This document shows positions 24,801 through 39,854 of a stretch of DNA of 64,000 nucleotides, piece by piece. The stretch comes from Syngnathus acus (lineage: Eukaryota > Chordata > Actinopteri > Syngnathiformes > Syngnathidae): assembly GCF_901709675.1 (NCBI RefSeq), contig NC_051100.1:14056286-14120285 (forward strand), given 5' to 3'. The notes beneath the pieces are model-generated. The model searched no databases and had not been told where the DNA came from. It was given only the letters and a program-made list of their open reading frames with translations. The translations under genes and the position numbers were made by a program. Numbering within the stretch: the first letter of the stretch is position 1; each line of letters opens with the position of its first letter.

Positions 24801-25638
24801 TTTTTTTTTTAATGCTGTTAATAAATGCATTTGTTTTCAAAAAACTTGTTTGGAATATCCATGCTTTATTACCTACTAAAGGCCAAAATCTTTTATGCAA
24901 TGACCTTTACAGGTCGCTTATATTACTTCACACAAACACTACGTCCATCTGCTCCTGGTTCGGCCCTCCGGTCCAAATTTAGAACCCAGTTTGGCCCGCG
25001 AGTCAAAAACTTTGCCCACCCCTGTTTTACGGCGAGGTAGCACCAGCTTCAATGGGCATTACTGACATCTACTGGTTGAAGTTATATATGAAAGGAAAAA
25101 AGAACGAATCACTTTAGAAAGTGATTCGTTCACTCTCGTTCACTGAAAGGATTCGTTCTTTTTGAACGAATTGTTCACTCACGAGCCAACACTAGTTAGG
25201 ACATATCCGGGGAAAAGAGGACGTCTGGTCACCCTAGGTAACTACTTTGGCACAACAATTTATTGTTAACTGTTCTGATTGCTCATTCCCCAAAGTGAGG
25301 AATTCTGGGCCTGCCGTCAATCGACTACCGTGATGGCAGTAGGAACACAACCCGAGTGCGCATTGATTTACTCGGACCGTTTGGAAACTCGGGAGGGGCA
25401 GATGAATGAATGGCAGAGGGGCGCATTCGGCCTCTCACAATATTGCACGAGGGAATTTCTTAACGTGCCCTTTGGGTAAAGACTGGAAATGTGACTTCTG
25501 ACCTGTATGGCTCAGATTGCTGTCGCCCACGTGCTCAGTCAGAACCTTCCCGAACTTTCCGAGTGTCTTGACGATGTGTTCGTACAGGCGTGCGTCGTCC
25601 CTTCCGCCGCGAATACTCGCACAGAAATAAATCTTCAT
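18822..25638 (-). CDS. dnph1: 2'-deoxynucleoside 5'-phosphate N-hydrolase 1 (DNPH1/RCL)
   Basis: The enzyme hydrolyses the N-glycosidic bond of deoxynucleoside 5'-monophosphates and clears modified nucleotides such as hydroxymethyl-dUMP. Minus-strand exons: 25638-25503, 19315-19253, 19158-19048, 18940-18822. All have GT/AG junctions and matching phases, total 142 aa (human 174; the extra N-terminal residues of mammals are absent). Visible motifs: the start MKIYFCASIRGGRDD with the nucleotide-binding SIRGG loop; FIHDRDLDWLRQADVVVAEVTQPSLGVGYELG, in which Glu82 (human Glu104) is the catalytic nucleophile and Asp58 (human Asp80) its partner; CLFRP; and SAMIRGAADGKR. All catalytic residues are intact. 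Intron 1 (6.2 kb) is packed with L2, hAT and other repeats. The gene converges with tjap1. Confidence 0.95.
19455..19545 (+). mobile_element. SINE fragment
   Basis: Matches the middle-to-3' part of the SINE at 51813-52163 ('ggcaaccaattcagggtgtc' ... 'ggctccagc'). Head and ATGG tail are missing. It lies in dnph1 intron 1. Confidence 0.7.
19932..20530. repeat. Degenerate copy of the element at 28466-31997
   Basis: About 500 bp align by eye with 28815-29360 (starting at 'atatattacaaaggggacttt', through 'aacaggaactcta', to 'tggcaaatttgaacaggttcc'). It then runs into a piece of that element's right terminal repeat (TACGGCATCGGTTT near 20500). Only one unit of the minisatellite is present here, against six in the other copy. 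Dnph1 intron 1. Confidence 0.7.
21040..23550 (+). mobile_element. L2-like LINE, 5'-truncated
   Basis: A non-LTR retrotransposon encoding the C-terminal half of an APE-type endonuclease and a whole reverse transcriptase, followed by a short 3' UTR ending in 'gacaataaagtttgtctaagtctaag'. The 5' part (5' UTR and endonuclease N-terminus) is missing, which is usual for L2 copies. It sits within the outer repeat. Confidence 0.93.
21049..23323 (+). pseudogene. LINE endonuclease/reverse transcriptase, frameshifted
   Basis: 21049-21759 carries the endonuclease half: IIAGDFNQANMKT, NTLDLVYTN and GSSDHLSVML (the SDH catalytic motif). 21770-23323 (517 codons) carries the reverse transcriptase: [46 protein letters not shown] and FADDTTVVGL with the catalytic DD, then the cysteine-poor C-terminal tail ending RFTRFCNSFFPAVVRLLN. 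One frameshift near 21730-21770 separates the two, and the first ~100 endonuclease residues are absent. The reverse transcriptase itself looks intact, so the copy is fairly young but not autonomous. Confidence 0.92.
23734..25024. mobile_element. hAT-type element (1291 bp)
   Basis: Termini CAGGGGTGGGCAAACTACGG... and ...TTTGCCCACCCCTG are flanked by a perfect 8-bp duplication TTTTACGG (23726-23733, 25025-25032). A frame at 24121-24324 (start MNGPKKRS) fuses a hAT-like N-terminus to a tail ending in a QHCSH-like C-terminus. This suggests large internal deletion of a GTF2IRD2-like/hAT transposase. A short piece of the same family lies near 59585-59670. Confidence 0.88.
25198..25240. mobile_element. 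End fragment of a 'gtccccggacat' repeat
   Basis: The piece '...ggggaaaagaggacgtctggtcaccctag' is the inverse of the start of the fragment at 36278 ('ctagggtgaccagatgtcccc'). It is one terminus of the same hAT-like family, with nothing else preserved. Confidence 0.55.
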
Positions 25639-25942
25639 CGTTTCATCTGGCTTCGGAACCCGCGGGAAACTCTAAAGACGGCGCATCCACCAAGGTAATA
25701 GTTGAAAAAGAGAACGCGCTTCTGGAGATTGAGAATCCGTGTGGTAGTGATGTGCATTCCAGTTTTTTTAAGTGAACTGGATCTTTAGAATCTGTTCACT
25801 CAAAAGATTCGTTCAAAAGAATCGTTAACCGAATCGTTACCACACCTCCCCACACTGATCCATTGGCAAGGGTCTCTCGCTCGGTCGTGAACAGGAAATT
25901 GCGTCACTGACTCGTTCGTGAACGGGAAATTACGTCACTGAC

Positions 25943-26902
25943 CAGGGCCGGCTCTACGCAGGGGCAAGAGGGGGCAACGCCCCCTCAAACAGATGTCCTG
26001 CCCCCTCGAATCAAACTTTTAGAAGTGAAAAATCCGCTGATAGAAACACACGTTAATCAGCCCCCTCTCTTCTCTCATGTCGGTGCAGTGTGTGTGCTCA
26101 CACAGCCTGCTGTCAGGACTCCGCGCCCGCCCCTCCGTAAACATCCAATCACTGTGAGTATGCAAATGAGGCAAGACGCAGCCAGAGAGTGCCAAGTTAC
26201 AGTCAGCGCGGTAGGAGTTGGAAGAAGCAGTAAAAACTCCACCAAACTCGTCGTAATGACCCGCGCGCGATATCAGAGTCAAAGTCAAAGTCAGCTTTAT
26301 TGTCAATCCCTTCATATGTCAAGACACACAAAGAAACCGAAATTCCGTTTCCTCCAGCGCAGGAGCGCAGGCTCCTGTACCGCCTCCCAGAGGGCAGAAG
26401 ATCAAACAAAGAGTGAGCGGGGTGACTCACATCACTCACAATCTTGGTCGCCTTGCGGGTGAGATGGGAGGTGTAAATGTCCTTCAAGGAGGGGAGAGAA
26501 GCATAACTATATATATATATATAACATATAACTAATGATTAACGACAACTCAAATAATAGTTAATATAACATTCATATTATATGTTCCCCCCCCCCCTGA
26601 GAGATTGCCACCTTATTGTGGTCAGGGGGGTTGCGTGCCTCAGTGACCCTAAGAGCAATACCAGCAGAAGCTTTAATCTTCAAGTGGGACACCCAAGCTG
26701 GACAGGTCTTAGTGTAGAGGCCTGACAGAGTGCAATCCACTTCTCCAGGTTGAGATCTGGACACACAGCTAACAACTGCCGTGAAGAAAACACTAACAGT
26801 GTTAAAAATGTGTAAAAAAAAAAAAAAAAAGAAAAGAAAAGAACATGCCCCCTTCACATTTCTGACTGCCCCCTCTTATGTGCATTCCTAGAACCGGCCC
26901 TG
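25943..26902. mobile_element. hAT-type element (960 bp)
   Basis: Termini CAGGGCCGGCTCTACG... and ...TAGAACCGGCCCTG are flanked by a perfect 8-bp duplication TCACTGAC (25935-25942, 26903-26910). The body includes a minus-strand LINE tail (26278-26490), an (AT)n run near 26508-26522 and an A-rich run near 26814-26840. There is no transposase. Confidence 0.87.
26278..26490 (-). mobile_element. LINE 3' fragment inside the hAT element
   Basis: Minus-strand translation gives ...SHPAHSLFDLLPSGRRYRSLR..., the C-terminal tail of an L2-like reverse transcriptase, followed by a 3' UTR of the 'tttattgtcaa' type. Only about 200 bp remain. Confidence 0.75.
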
Positions 26903-26910
26903 TCACTGAC

Positions 26911-28465
26911 TCGTAAAGTCCCTCCTCCATGAACGGTCGCTGCTGATTGGTCGTTCGTGACGATTCACGAGTGAGTGACAGACAGCATTGCTGCCATCCT
27001 TGCCGACTAGTGTTGGCTCCTGAGTGAACGATTCGTTCAAAGGAACGACTCCTTTCAGTAAACGCGAGTGCACCACCTCGCCGTAAAACAAAACGAAGAA
27101 GAAAATGACGTAACTTCCCGTTCACGAACGAGTCGTGAATGCATTTCCCGTTCACCAACGAACGGATCTGTGAGTGAACGAATCAGTGAGCGATTTGCAT
27201 TTCCGGTTCATCGCGAGAACGGATCAGTGAGGGAACGAATCCTAACTTTCCCGACTTTCCGTTCGCGAACGAGTCAATGGGTGAACTGCCTTCCCGTGCA
27301 TCAACGGATCAGTCAGTGAACGTGTTGCGTCCCCTGCCGTGAACTATGTAAGCCAGAATGTAGATTTACGATTTGCCAAGGAAAGAAAGAACCACTCACC
27401 GAAACACCACTTCTTTTATGCTCGTTTTCTCCAAGCTATCGGCTAACTTTATTGCAGGAAGGGCATTCGCCGTTATGCAACAACGGGGAGATTATGCTTC
27501 TCTTTGGGTAATCTTTATTTTATAACACTTAGTTTTTTTTTAACACAGTAGTTTTTAAATAACGTGTATGCATATATACGCTTACATATTCTTATCCAAT
27601 ATATCTACTGCAATTTCACATTAGATTGCTGGTTTGAAATTTACTATTATTATTATTTTAATAAACATTTATGTTAAAACTGTTTTATTCCTTGTTTTTA
27701 TATTCGCCAATTAAAACATAAAAATCAGACATTTGGTTAACTGCTTTTTAAGTTTTACGTTGTTATATGAGTTGGTGTCTCCTTAAATAACAAATATCGG
27801 CATAACGGGTTTTTTCCAACCTTTTATTCAAACACAAACGCATTCGGTATAATAACACCATCAACTACAAGCCAACAAAATTAAAACATCAATGTCGGCA
27901 TAACGTGTGTCGGCTATGCTGTCTGTCAGTCACTCGTGAATCTTCGTGATCGACCAATCAGTAGCGCCAGCGAGCGTTAGATGGAGGAGGGACTTTACGA
28001 GTCAGTGACGTAATTTCCCGTTCACGAACGAGTCGCGAATTTATTATTTTTATTATTTTAATAAACATTTATGTTAAAACTTGTCTAGTGTTTTATTCCT
28101 TGTTTTTATATTCGCCCATTAAAACATAAAAATCAGACATTTGGCTTACTGGTTTATATGACAATATATATATATATGTGTTTCACGTTGTTATATGAGT
28201 TGGTGTCCCCTTAAATAACAAATGTCGGCATAACGGTTTTATTTTTTTTAAACCTTTTATCCAAACACAAAGTCGGTATAATAACACCAACTACAAGCCA
28301 ACAAATATAAAATTAAAACATCAATGTCGGCATAACGTGTGTCGGCTGGCATAGCAGCAATGCTGTCTGTCACTCACTCGTGAATCTTCGTGATCGACCA
28401 ATCAGCAGCGCCAGCGAGCGTTAGATGGAGGAGGGACTTTAAGAGTCAGTGACGTAACTTCCCGG
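26911..28465. repeat. Block of 'gattcgttcac'-type repeats, no gene
   Basis: It contains several copies and inverted copies of the motif set 'acgagtgagtgacagacagcat', 'gactttacgagtcagtgacgt' and 'gttcacgaacgagtc', with two related AT-rich stretches (27620-27920 and 28040-28340) that both end in 'aaaacatcaatgtcggcataacgtgtgtcggct'. I see no coding region. Confidence 0.6.
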
Positions 28466-28860
28466 TGTTGTGCTTGATTTGGTTCCCCCGTGAGATTTTG
28501 TTCCCCCTGCCGCGGGAGCGCGCACGCCTTATTTAGAAAGCGAAAAACCGATGTCGTACGGCGTCAGCACTACGTTGTTTTCAATAAAAACATGAACTCA
28601 CGTTTGCGTCAGTCAATTTTAATTTTTATAAAGGATTATTCTCATTTGATGTCTTTAAATTCATCCGCGTTGTGCCATTGAAGCAGGGTGCATTCAAAGG
28701 CCAGTCGTACAGTCGAAACACTCATTCACTTCACCAAAACGCAACAATATAATTACGTGAGCTCTTTGCATAAACCTCGATGCAAAGAAACTCCTCTTTT
28801 TGGGTACAGGCTACAAGGAGTATATATTACAAAGGAGACTTTATACTTAATTGTGATCAT

Positions 28861-28935
28861 CATTCATTCATTCATTCATCCATCCATCCATCCATCCATC
28901 CATCCATCCATCCATCCATCCATCCATCCATCCAT
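28861..28935. repeat. (CATT)n(CATC)n microsatellite
   Basis: Four CATT units followed by about 15 CATC units. The homologous position in the copy near 19980 lacks this expansion. Confidence 0.95.
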
Positions 28936-29330
28936 TTTATTACTCAGGTATTTTCAAAGCAAATTAATATTGTTGCATTTATTAATTTGCTTTAAAATGA
29001 CAGCGCAATATAATTAAAAGCTGACACTATAGCAATGTCAAACGTGTTCATTTAAGAAAAAGCCACACACGTTTTGTGATCAAATCTTTCATAACGAGAA
29101 TGATTTGAGTGAATTGATTTGAATGAATAATTGAGAAGAAATTTCAGTTCTGAAGGCTCCTTTTGTCCCAAGCAAAGTGACAGATGGTGGGGAGGGGGGA
29201 TAAAAATTGTAACAGGAACTCTATAAAAAATGTCAAGCCGTGAGAATTTGTGCCCCCCTCCCATTTTGAGAACGGTGAGTCCTGGACATCGACTGGCTTT
29301 TTTTCTATCTTCCTGGGGGTCTGTTCAGGT

Positions 29331-30250
29331 TGTGTGGCAAATTTGAACAGGTTCCCTCATTCCTAGGCCAAATTACAGGGGGGGAACAAATCCTCACAGC
29401 TGCCCCGTGAGGATATGTTCCCCCCCCTTATTTTGAAAACGGTGAGTGCTGGACTCCAGCTGTTTTTTTTCTGTCTTCCTGGGGTCAGTTCAGGTTGTGT
29501 GGCAAATTTGAACAGGTTCCCTCATTCCTAGGCCAAATTACAGGGGGGAACAAATCCTCACAGCTGCCCCGTGAGGATATGTCCCCCCCCCCCCTTATTT
29601 TGAAAACGGTGAGTGCTGAACTCCAGCTGTTTTTTTTTTCTGTCTTCCTGGGGGTCTGTTCACGTTGTGTGGCAAATTTGAACAGGTTCCCTCATTCCTA
29701 GGCCAAATTACAGGGGGGGAACAAATCCTCACTGCTGCCCCGTGAGGATATGTTCCCCCCCTTATTTTGAAAACGGTGAGTGCTGGACTCCAGCTGTTTT
29801 TTTTCTGTCTTCCTGGGGGTCTGTTCAGGTTGTGTGGCAAATTTGAACAGGTTCCCTCATTCCTAGGCCAAATTACAGGGGGGGAACAAATCCTCACAGC
29901 TGCCCCGTGAGGATATGTTCCCCCCCCCTTATTTTGAGAACGGTGAGTGCTGGACTCCAGCTGTTTTTTTTCTGTCTTCCCGGGGGTCTGTTGAGGTTGT
30001 GTGGCAAATTTGAACAGGTTCCCTCATTCCTAGGCCAAATTACAGGGGGGGAACACATCCTCACGGCGGCCCCGTAAGGATATGTTCCCCCCCTATTTTC
30101 AGAACGGTGAGTCCTGGACTCCAACTGGCTCTTTTTCTGTCTTCCTGGCGGTCTGTTCAGGTAGTGTGGCAAATTTGAACAGGTTCCCTCATTCCTAGGC
30201 CAAATTACAGGGGGGGGAACACATCCTCACGGCGGCCCCGTGCGGATATG
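29331..30250. repeat. ~166-bp minisatellite array, about six units
   Basis: The landmark TGTGTGGCAAATTTG recurs at 29331, 29496, 29666, 29831, 29998 and (as AGTGTGGC) 30163, spacing 165-170 bp. Each unit holds 'gaacaggttccctcattcctagg', a G run, 'tcctcac...ccccgtgaggatatg' and a C run. A further partial unit continues after the nested hAT at 31681-31775. Short open frames here are repeat translations, not genes. Confidence 0.93.
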
Positions 30251-30257
30251 TTCACCC

Positions 30258-31672
30258 CAGGGCTGTGGACTCGGTCGGATTTTTGCACCGAGTCCGAGTC
30301 CGGCCTCTTGACCACGAGTCCGGCTGTTCATTTTTTCTGTTAATTCATGTGACTGCTTAGTCTTTATTCAAGGCTAATTTAGATCAAAATCTAAATAATT
30401 ACAACAGTTTTGTGATGGCTTTGTCTTTATTAAACATATAAACGAATACAATAAACAGATACTTTCAAGTTTTAATCATTAATTACACCATTATAGCTCA
30501 GACATTTATCTAAACACAAATAATTAGTGACGACCCCACAACTATCGAAACACATCAATGATATAAGCTGGGTGACATAATCGTTCTTGACATTGGTACA
30601 TAATGTAAATATTAGCCTAAGTGCAACTCAACGTGGCCGCATTGATCGTAACTTACGCTCCGTTTCCCCCCCAAATCTAGAGGCAAAACATTGTTCTCTC
30701 GCTGCTCCCGGGTTCTTCCATCTTGGCTGCGCGCGGGGCATTGTGGGTCTTGTACGTGCACACACGCAGGCAGGCAGGCGCGGGCGCGCACGCAACAACT
30801 AAATTTGTCTTCATAACAAGCAAGCAGGGCTGTGGACAGTATTCCTACGCGCATTCTCAGCAGCATGATGAAAATAAAATTCAATAACGTCACTGAGGCA
30901 TATTTTAACGAACTCCACTTCATTGTATGGCTTTTTAGCCCGTGCAATGTTCCAAGCCAGTTGAAACAATGCAAGTGTGACAGTCTCTGAGTGCTTCGTA
31001 AAAACTGTACCTATTTTTCTGCCTGACTTTTCAAAGTCTCCAAACTTGTGCTTGCGAAATTCAGTCCCTTTTGCAAAGTCCTTATCGATATTGGCATGAA
31101 GTGAGCTGAAGTGGCGCTGACCATTTGAAGCTTTTAAATGCGCCAATGACGTCCGACATATCAGGCAGAATGGCTTGCCATAGCGTTCAACAAAAAACAA
31201 CTTTAACTCTGTTAAAAACGTCCTGTGTTCATCGTCATATATTCGTTTAGCTGTGCATTTTTTCCTTGCCATTTTGGCAAGCGTCTTGTCAGCTTTTCTG
31301 GACCTAATGGGCCCCCGTAGTCACAGTCGCCATTCATTAAAAAGCCAGCAAAACCAATCGCTCTGTTTGTCCCTCCTCCTTTGCGGGATTTCCCCTCACG
31401 CGCATGCGCGTTTGACCGGTTGGCGAGGTGGCGGCCGACAAACGCCGGCGGCGCTCAATGCTGTCAAGTTCTTTTTCAAACTTGATCGTAAGCAGGGCTG
31501 TGGACAGTATTCCTACGCGCATTCTCAGCAGCATGATGAAAATAAAATTGAACGTATTTTTTTTTATTGTCGGACTCGGTGGACTCGGTCAAAATCAGCA
31601 CCGAGTCCGAGTCCGGCAAAGATGACCGAGTCCGTCCGAGTCCCCGAGTCCGAGTCTGAGTCCACAGCCCTG
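30258..31672 (-). mobile_element. hAT-type element with transposase N-terminus
   Basis: Termini CAGGGCTGTGGACTCGG and its inverse are embedded in 'gagtccgagtc' repeats. It is flanked by GTTCACCC (30250-30257) and GTTCCCCC (31673-31680), an 8-bp duplication with one mismatch. It lies inside the minisatellite. A 60-bp stretch beginning AGCAGGGCTGTGGACAGT occurs twice inside (about 30826 and 31494). Confidence 0.88.
30811..31272 (-). pseudogene. hAT transposase N-terminal fragment (GTF2IRD2-like)
   Basis: A minus-strand frame of 153 codons starts MARKKCTAKRIYDDEHRTF and contains a BED-like zinc finger (KPFCLICRTSLAHLKASNGQRHFSSLHANID), then RKHKF and a helical segment ALFQLAWNIARAKKPYNEVEFVK. 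This is the N-terminal part of hAT transposases related to the domesticated GTF2IRD2/ZBED group. The DDE and dimerisation parts are absent: the frame ends in the duplicated 'agcagcatgatgaaaataaaa' segment. It is a deleted, non-functional copy. Confidence 0.82.
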
Positions 31673-32033
31673 GTTCCCCCCCCCTCATTTTGAGAACGGT
31701 GAGTCCTGGACTCCAACTGGCTCTTTTTCTGCCTTCCTGGGGGTCTGTTCAGGTAGTGTGGCATATTTGAACAAGTGATTGAGTGTTCCCTCTGTACGAC
31801 TGGTCAAATGAGAATAATCCTTTCTAAAAATTAAAATTGACTGACGCAAACGTGAGTTCATGTTTTTATTGAAAACAACATAGTGCTGACGCCGGACGAC
31901 GCTGTACGGCATCGGTTTTTCGCTTTCCAAACAAGGCGTGCGCGCTCCCGCGGCAGGGGGAACAAAATCCCACGGGGGAACCAAATCGAGCACAACAGCG
32001 GCACTTGTCAGTGAGCTGCATCTTTTTATTTTA

Positions 32034-32924
32034 CAGTGAAACCTCGGTTTTCGAACGTCCCGGTTCTCGAACATATCGGAATTCAAACAAACAATTCGAG
32101 ATTTTTTTGCTTCGGTTGTCGAACAAAATTCGGAGGTCGAACCTCGCGAGAGGAGCCGGGAGGACCCGAGAAAACCCGACCGCGCGGCCCGGATGCCGAC
32201 TGACTCCGTAGTTTTTGTATTTTCGTTAGTTTGAGGATTGTATTAACCCCTAATCATGCCTCCAAAGAAAGCAAGTGGGAGCAGTAAAGCCATCCTAAAA
32301 CACAAAGACGCTCCTAAAGCAATGCGACAGTGAGCGCCCGGCGCGCTGCGGTTGCACGATCGGACCAAATTAAGCTCCCTGCGCACTGAGGTCCACTTAA
32401 ATTTTGGAAAGTACATCAGGACTTTAAAAATATTTTCTAAATTTTAGCGACGGCTCTGTCACAATAATGCGACAAGCGCGGTGCAGTTGCGCGGTCGGCG
32501 ACGCGCTACTGTTGCGCGTTCGGCGGTGCGCTGCAGTTGCGCACTCGGACAAAATTAAGCTCCCTGCGCACTGAAGTCCACTTAAATTTTAGAAAGTACA
32601 TCAGGATTTTAAAAATATTTTCTAAATTTCAGCGACGACTCTGTCACAATAATGCGACCAGCGCGGTGCAGTTGCGCGGTCGGAGACGCGATACGGTTGC
32701 GCGTTCGGCGGTGCGCTGCAGTTGCGCGATCGGACAAATATGCCCAAATGAAAAAATGCTTAAAAAAGGTGTGGGGGGGGGGGGGGGGGTAGGGGGGGTT
32801 GTCTTGAAACGAATTAAAAATGTTTCCATTATTTGTAATAGGAAAAATAGATTCGGAATTCGACCGATTCGCTTCTCGAACCGCCTTCTGGAACGGATTG
32901 TGGTAAAAAACCAAGGCTTGACTG
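32034..32924 (+). mobile_element. pogo/Tigger-like element with tandem GC units
   Basis: The ends CAGTGAAACCTCGGTTTTCG and ...CCAAGGCTTGACTG are inverse repeats flanked by TA. Near 32257 a start MPPKKASGSSKA... matches the usual N-terminus of Tigger/pogo transposases but is lost after about 20 codons. Instead there are tandem units of 185 bp (landmark TAAGCTCCCTGCGCACTG at 32371 and 32556), rich in 'gttgcgcg'. A run of about 18 G lies near 32772. A sister copy in opposite orientation is at 37142. Confidence 0.83.
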
Positions 32925-33084
32925 TATTTTTGCTATTCTTGTTAAAATCACACATGTGAACTGGAAATGACAATAATAAGACAGTGAAAGCCAAATTGAG
33001 CAAATTGGCTATTTCACAAGTGTGTGTTAAGCCCTTTGCTTTAATCAGTACCCAGGAAGTAGCTCTCGGTTTAAGAAAGGTTGG

Positions 33085-33582
33085 TGACCCCTGCTCTACG
33101 CTGTGGTCTGCTGGGGTGGGGGCAGTTCTGACCGGGACAGGGGGAGACCGAATAAGCTCTGTCCTGGGCTGTCCCCTGGACTCCATTGAGGTCGTGGGTG
33201 AGAGGAGTATGTTGATTAAGCTTAAATCCATCATGGACAACACCTCTCACCCCCTCCATGAGATTGGGCGGTCCCTGAGCAGCTCCTTTAGCGGCAGACT
33301 TTTGCACCCTCGGTGTAGGAAGGAACGGTTCCGCAGATCCTTCATTCCCTCTGCTGTCAGACTTTACAACGTGCATGCCACCTGATAAAATGAATGTTTT
33401 TCATCTCTACTAGCAGAACTTGTGTTTGTCCTTGTCTGTTATTTACCCTTTTTTGTAATTCTGGTACTTGTTTTATTCTTGCACTCGTATTATTCTTGCA
33501 CTCATATGCACTGCTGTGACAAGTGAATTTCTCCGCTGTGGGATGAATAAAGTTCAATCAATCAATCAATCAATCAATCATA
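33085..33582 (+). mobile_element. LINE 3' fragment with (ATCA)n tail
   Basis: The frame ends with ...LKSIMDNTSHPLHEIGRSLSSSF...CRKERFRRSFIPSAVRLYN, an L2/Rex-type reverse-transcriptase tail. After the 3' UTR the element ends in ATCA repeats (about 33555-33580), a typical LINE tail. Confidence 0.8.
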
Positions 33583-34196
33583 CTGACACCTGTGTGCGCG
33601 TGAACTGGGAAGGGACGGAGGAGACACGCTCGCAACCGATCATGAGCGCTGGCTCATGTGCGCGTTCCCGTTAGGACGAGTTTCATTTCTGTGGCTCGCA
33701 GGGTAGCGGACCACTTATTGATTTTATGACTCAATGCGTCAGGACAGTCTAAATGTAGACGTGGGCCGGCCACGGGCCGCACATCATTGTTTTAAGCAAA
33801 GGGGCAGAATAGAAATGTTTATGTTTTCAAAAGTTCTACTGTCCCACACAAACATAGCCTTTGTCTGATGAATTGGTCACCCTACAGATCCCTGTGAGGG
33901 AGGCTACCACAGCTGGCGCTCCTTCTGCTTTCCAGTCGGACGTCCATTGGATCAGGCCAACAGCTTTGACTGCACGTTTCATCGCTTTGTCGTTTTGTCA
34001 CAAAATAGCCCTTTGCGCCCACCCCCCCCCCAAAAAAACCACACACATTGTCAGGGAGTCCAAATTATGTATTAGGTTCAAATTAACTAAGGGGGAGTAA
34101 ATTGCATATTTACATGGCATGAAGACAACTGTAACCATGAAGAGAAGACAGAAGGGGTGGGAGACGTGTTGTGTGTGTGTGTGTGTGGGGGGGGTG
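33583..34196. other. Intergenic or yipf3 3' UTR, nothing else seen
   Basis: There is no recognised coding region or repeat family apart from a C run near 34021. The part next to the yipf3 stop includes a TG repeat (34168-34186) and is likely 3' UTR of that gene. I did not find a clear polyadenylation signal. Confidence 0.4.
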
Positions 34197-38835
<4,639 letters not shown>

Positions 38836-39107
38836 AATGTTGTTGGGTGGTGGTCGTCCAGCTGTGCTCAAACGACTAATAGCTCCTTCGTGCGTTGGAC
38901 CTACATAAAATTACTCCTGATGTGGATGGACAGTTTTACCCGTGAAATTGGCGTATAAACACACGGCAACGCATCCGCTAGGATTTTTTCACAGACCGGA
39001 AAGAAAGAAACGCTTGACTCCGCCCAAACGGAGGCGTTACCATGACGTCACGCATGGTAGAGGATGTGGCGTCTTCCGGAGGGCTTCCAAGATGGCGGCG
39101 TGAAAAT
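38836..39107 (-). promoter_or_regulatory. yipf3: yipf3 promoter region
   Basis: Directly upstream of yipf3 exon 1 are a CRE palindrome TGACGTCA (39043-39050), an ETS-type CTTCCGG (39073-39079) and a YY1-type AAGATGGCGGC (39089-39099). The combination is typical of housekeeping promoters. Beyond about 39107 LINE sequence begins, so all visible promoter motifs lie within some 270 bp of the start codon. Confidence 0.6.
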
Positions 39108-39572
39108 ACTTTTTTTTTGCCGACAAAAAAAAAAAAGACATCCCCAATACCTATAAACACAAAACAAACAAACCAAAGCACACACCTAAAAAAACTAAAA
39201 TGTAAATAAAATAAAAACACATTTTAGACATCTTATATACAAAGAATATACAGCCAGAGCAGAGGTCCGTTTTACAGCATTCTTGGCGTTAATAAGCTTT
39301 AACGAATTGAAATAGGATTTCAGATATTCTTCCAATGCAGAAAGTTTGGTCTTGTTTTAAAGAAGCGACATTTGTGGATGTATTGTTTGGCCAACAAAAT
39401 AATACTGTTAATAAAAAATCAGATTTACCATTATGAAAAAAGCCATATTTCACATCAGAGATAGTAAGAGAAACAAAGAGTAACCCTTTTGAACAAGCCC
39501 ATTACTGAAAGTCAAGCCAAAACCTTTGTACAAACTCACACCAAAAAAAAAAAAAGGTCTAAATCTCCAATT

Positions 39573-39854
39573 TCACAAAAAAACAAAGTTCCCTACATCC
39601 ATTTTAAATTTCGTCTTCAAAAGTTTCTTGGTTGGGTAAATATTATTGATAATTTTAAATTGGAGTTCGTTTGTTTTTGGTGGGACCGGAAATTTCAAAT
39701 ACTTGCATCTAATCACTTTTATATTTCCTGAGCTGAAGTCTTTCAAAATATAACCACATTTCAAAGTACCAGAAAACCAGTTTTCCAAAAAAAAAACAGC
39801 CTCTGATAAACTTGTTGTTTCAATTATCGTCACAAAAATCAATCCCATTAACAT
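39573..39854 (-). pseudogene. L1/Tx1-like ORF2 C-terminal fragment
   Basis: A minus-strand frame contains FKIINNIYPTKKLLKTKFKMDVGNFVFL, corresponding to the L1-type 'IxxGIYPTKxxLxxRF' C-terminal segment. It lies beyond the gypsy insertion, and the LINE strand and order match the pieces at 46.0-51 kb. Confidence 0.75.

Larger units (their letters stand above)
20590..25195. repeat. Outer 'gattcgttcac' repeat element, split by insertions
   Basis: The left part begins GTGATGTGCATTCCAGTT near 20596 and carries many GATTCGTTCAC-type motifs and 'tgaacgggaaattacgtcactgac'. The right end near 25195 reads ...CACGAGCCAACACTAG. In between, an L2 LINE (about 21040-23550) and a hAT element (23734-25024) are inserted. 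Related pieces occur at 25747-27350, 27925-28055 and 28365-28465. No transposase is visible, and the exact ends are uncertain. Confidence 0.55.
28466..31997. mobile_element. Element with ~190-bp inverted repeats and minisatellite core
   Basis: The left end (28466-28649) and right end (31804-31997) are inverse copies, starting TGTTGTGCTTGATTTGGTTC and running through 'ccgcgggagcgcgcacgcctt'. Between them lie a CATT/CATC microsatellite, an AT-rich part shared with 19932-20440, the ~166-bp minisatellite and a nested hAT element. No flanking duplication and no own transposase are seen, so the superfamily is unassigned. Confidence 0.75.

Noticed and set aside
29331-30250. Regular repeats that might suggest a CRISPR array
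   Set aside because: The units are 165-170 bp and contiguous with no unique spacers, in a vertebrate context. It is a minisatellite.
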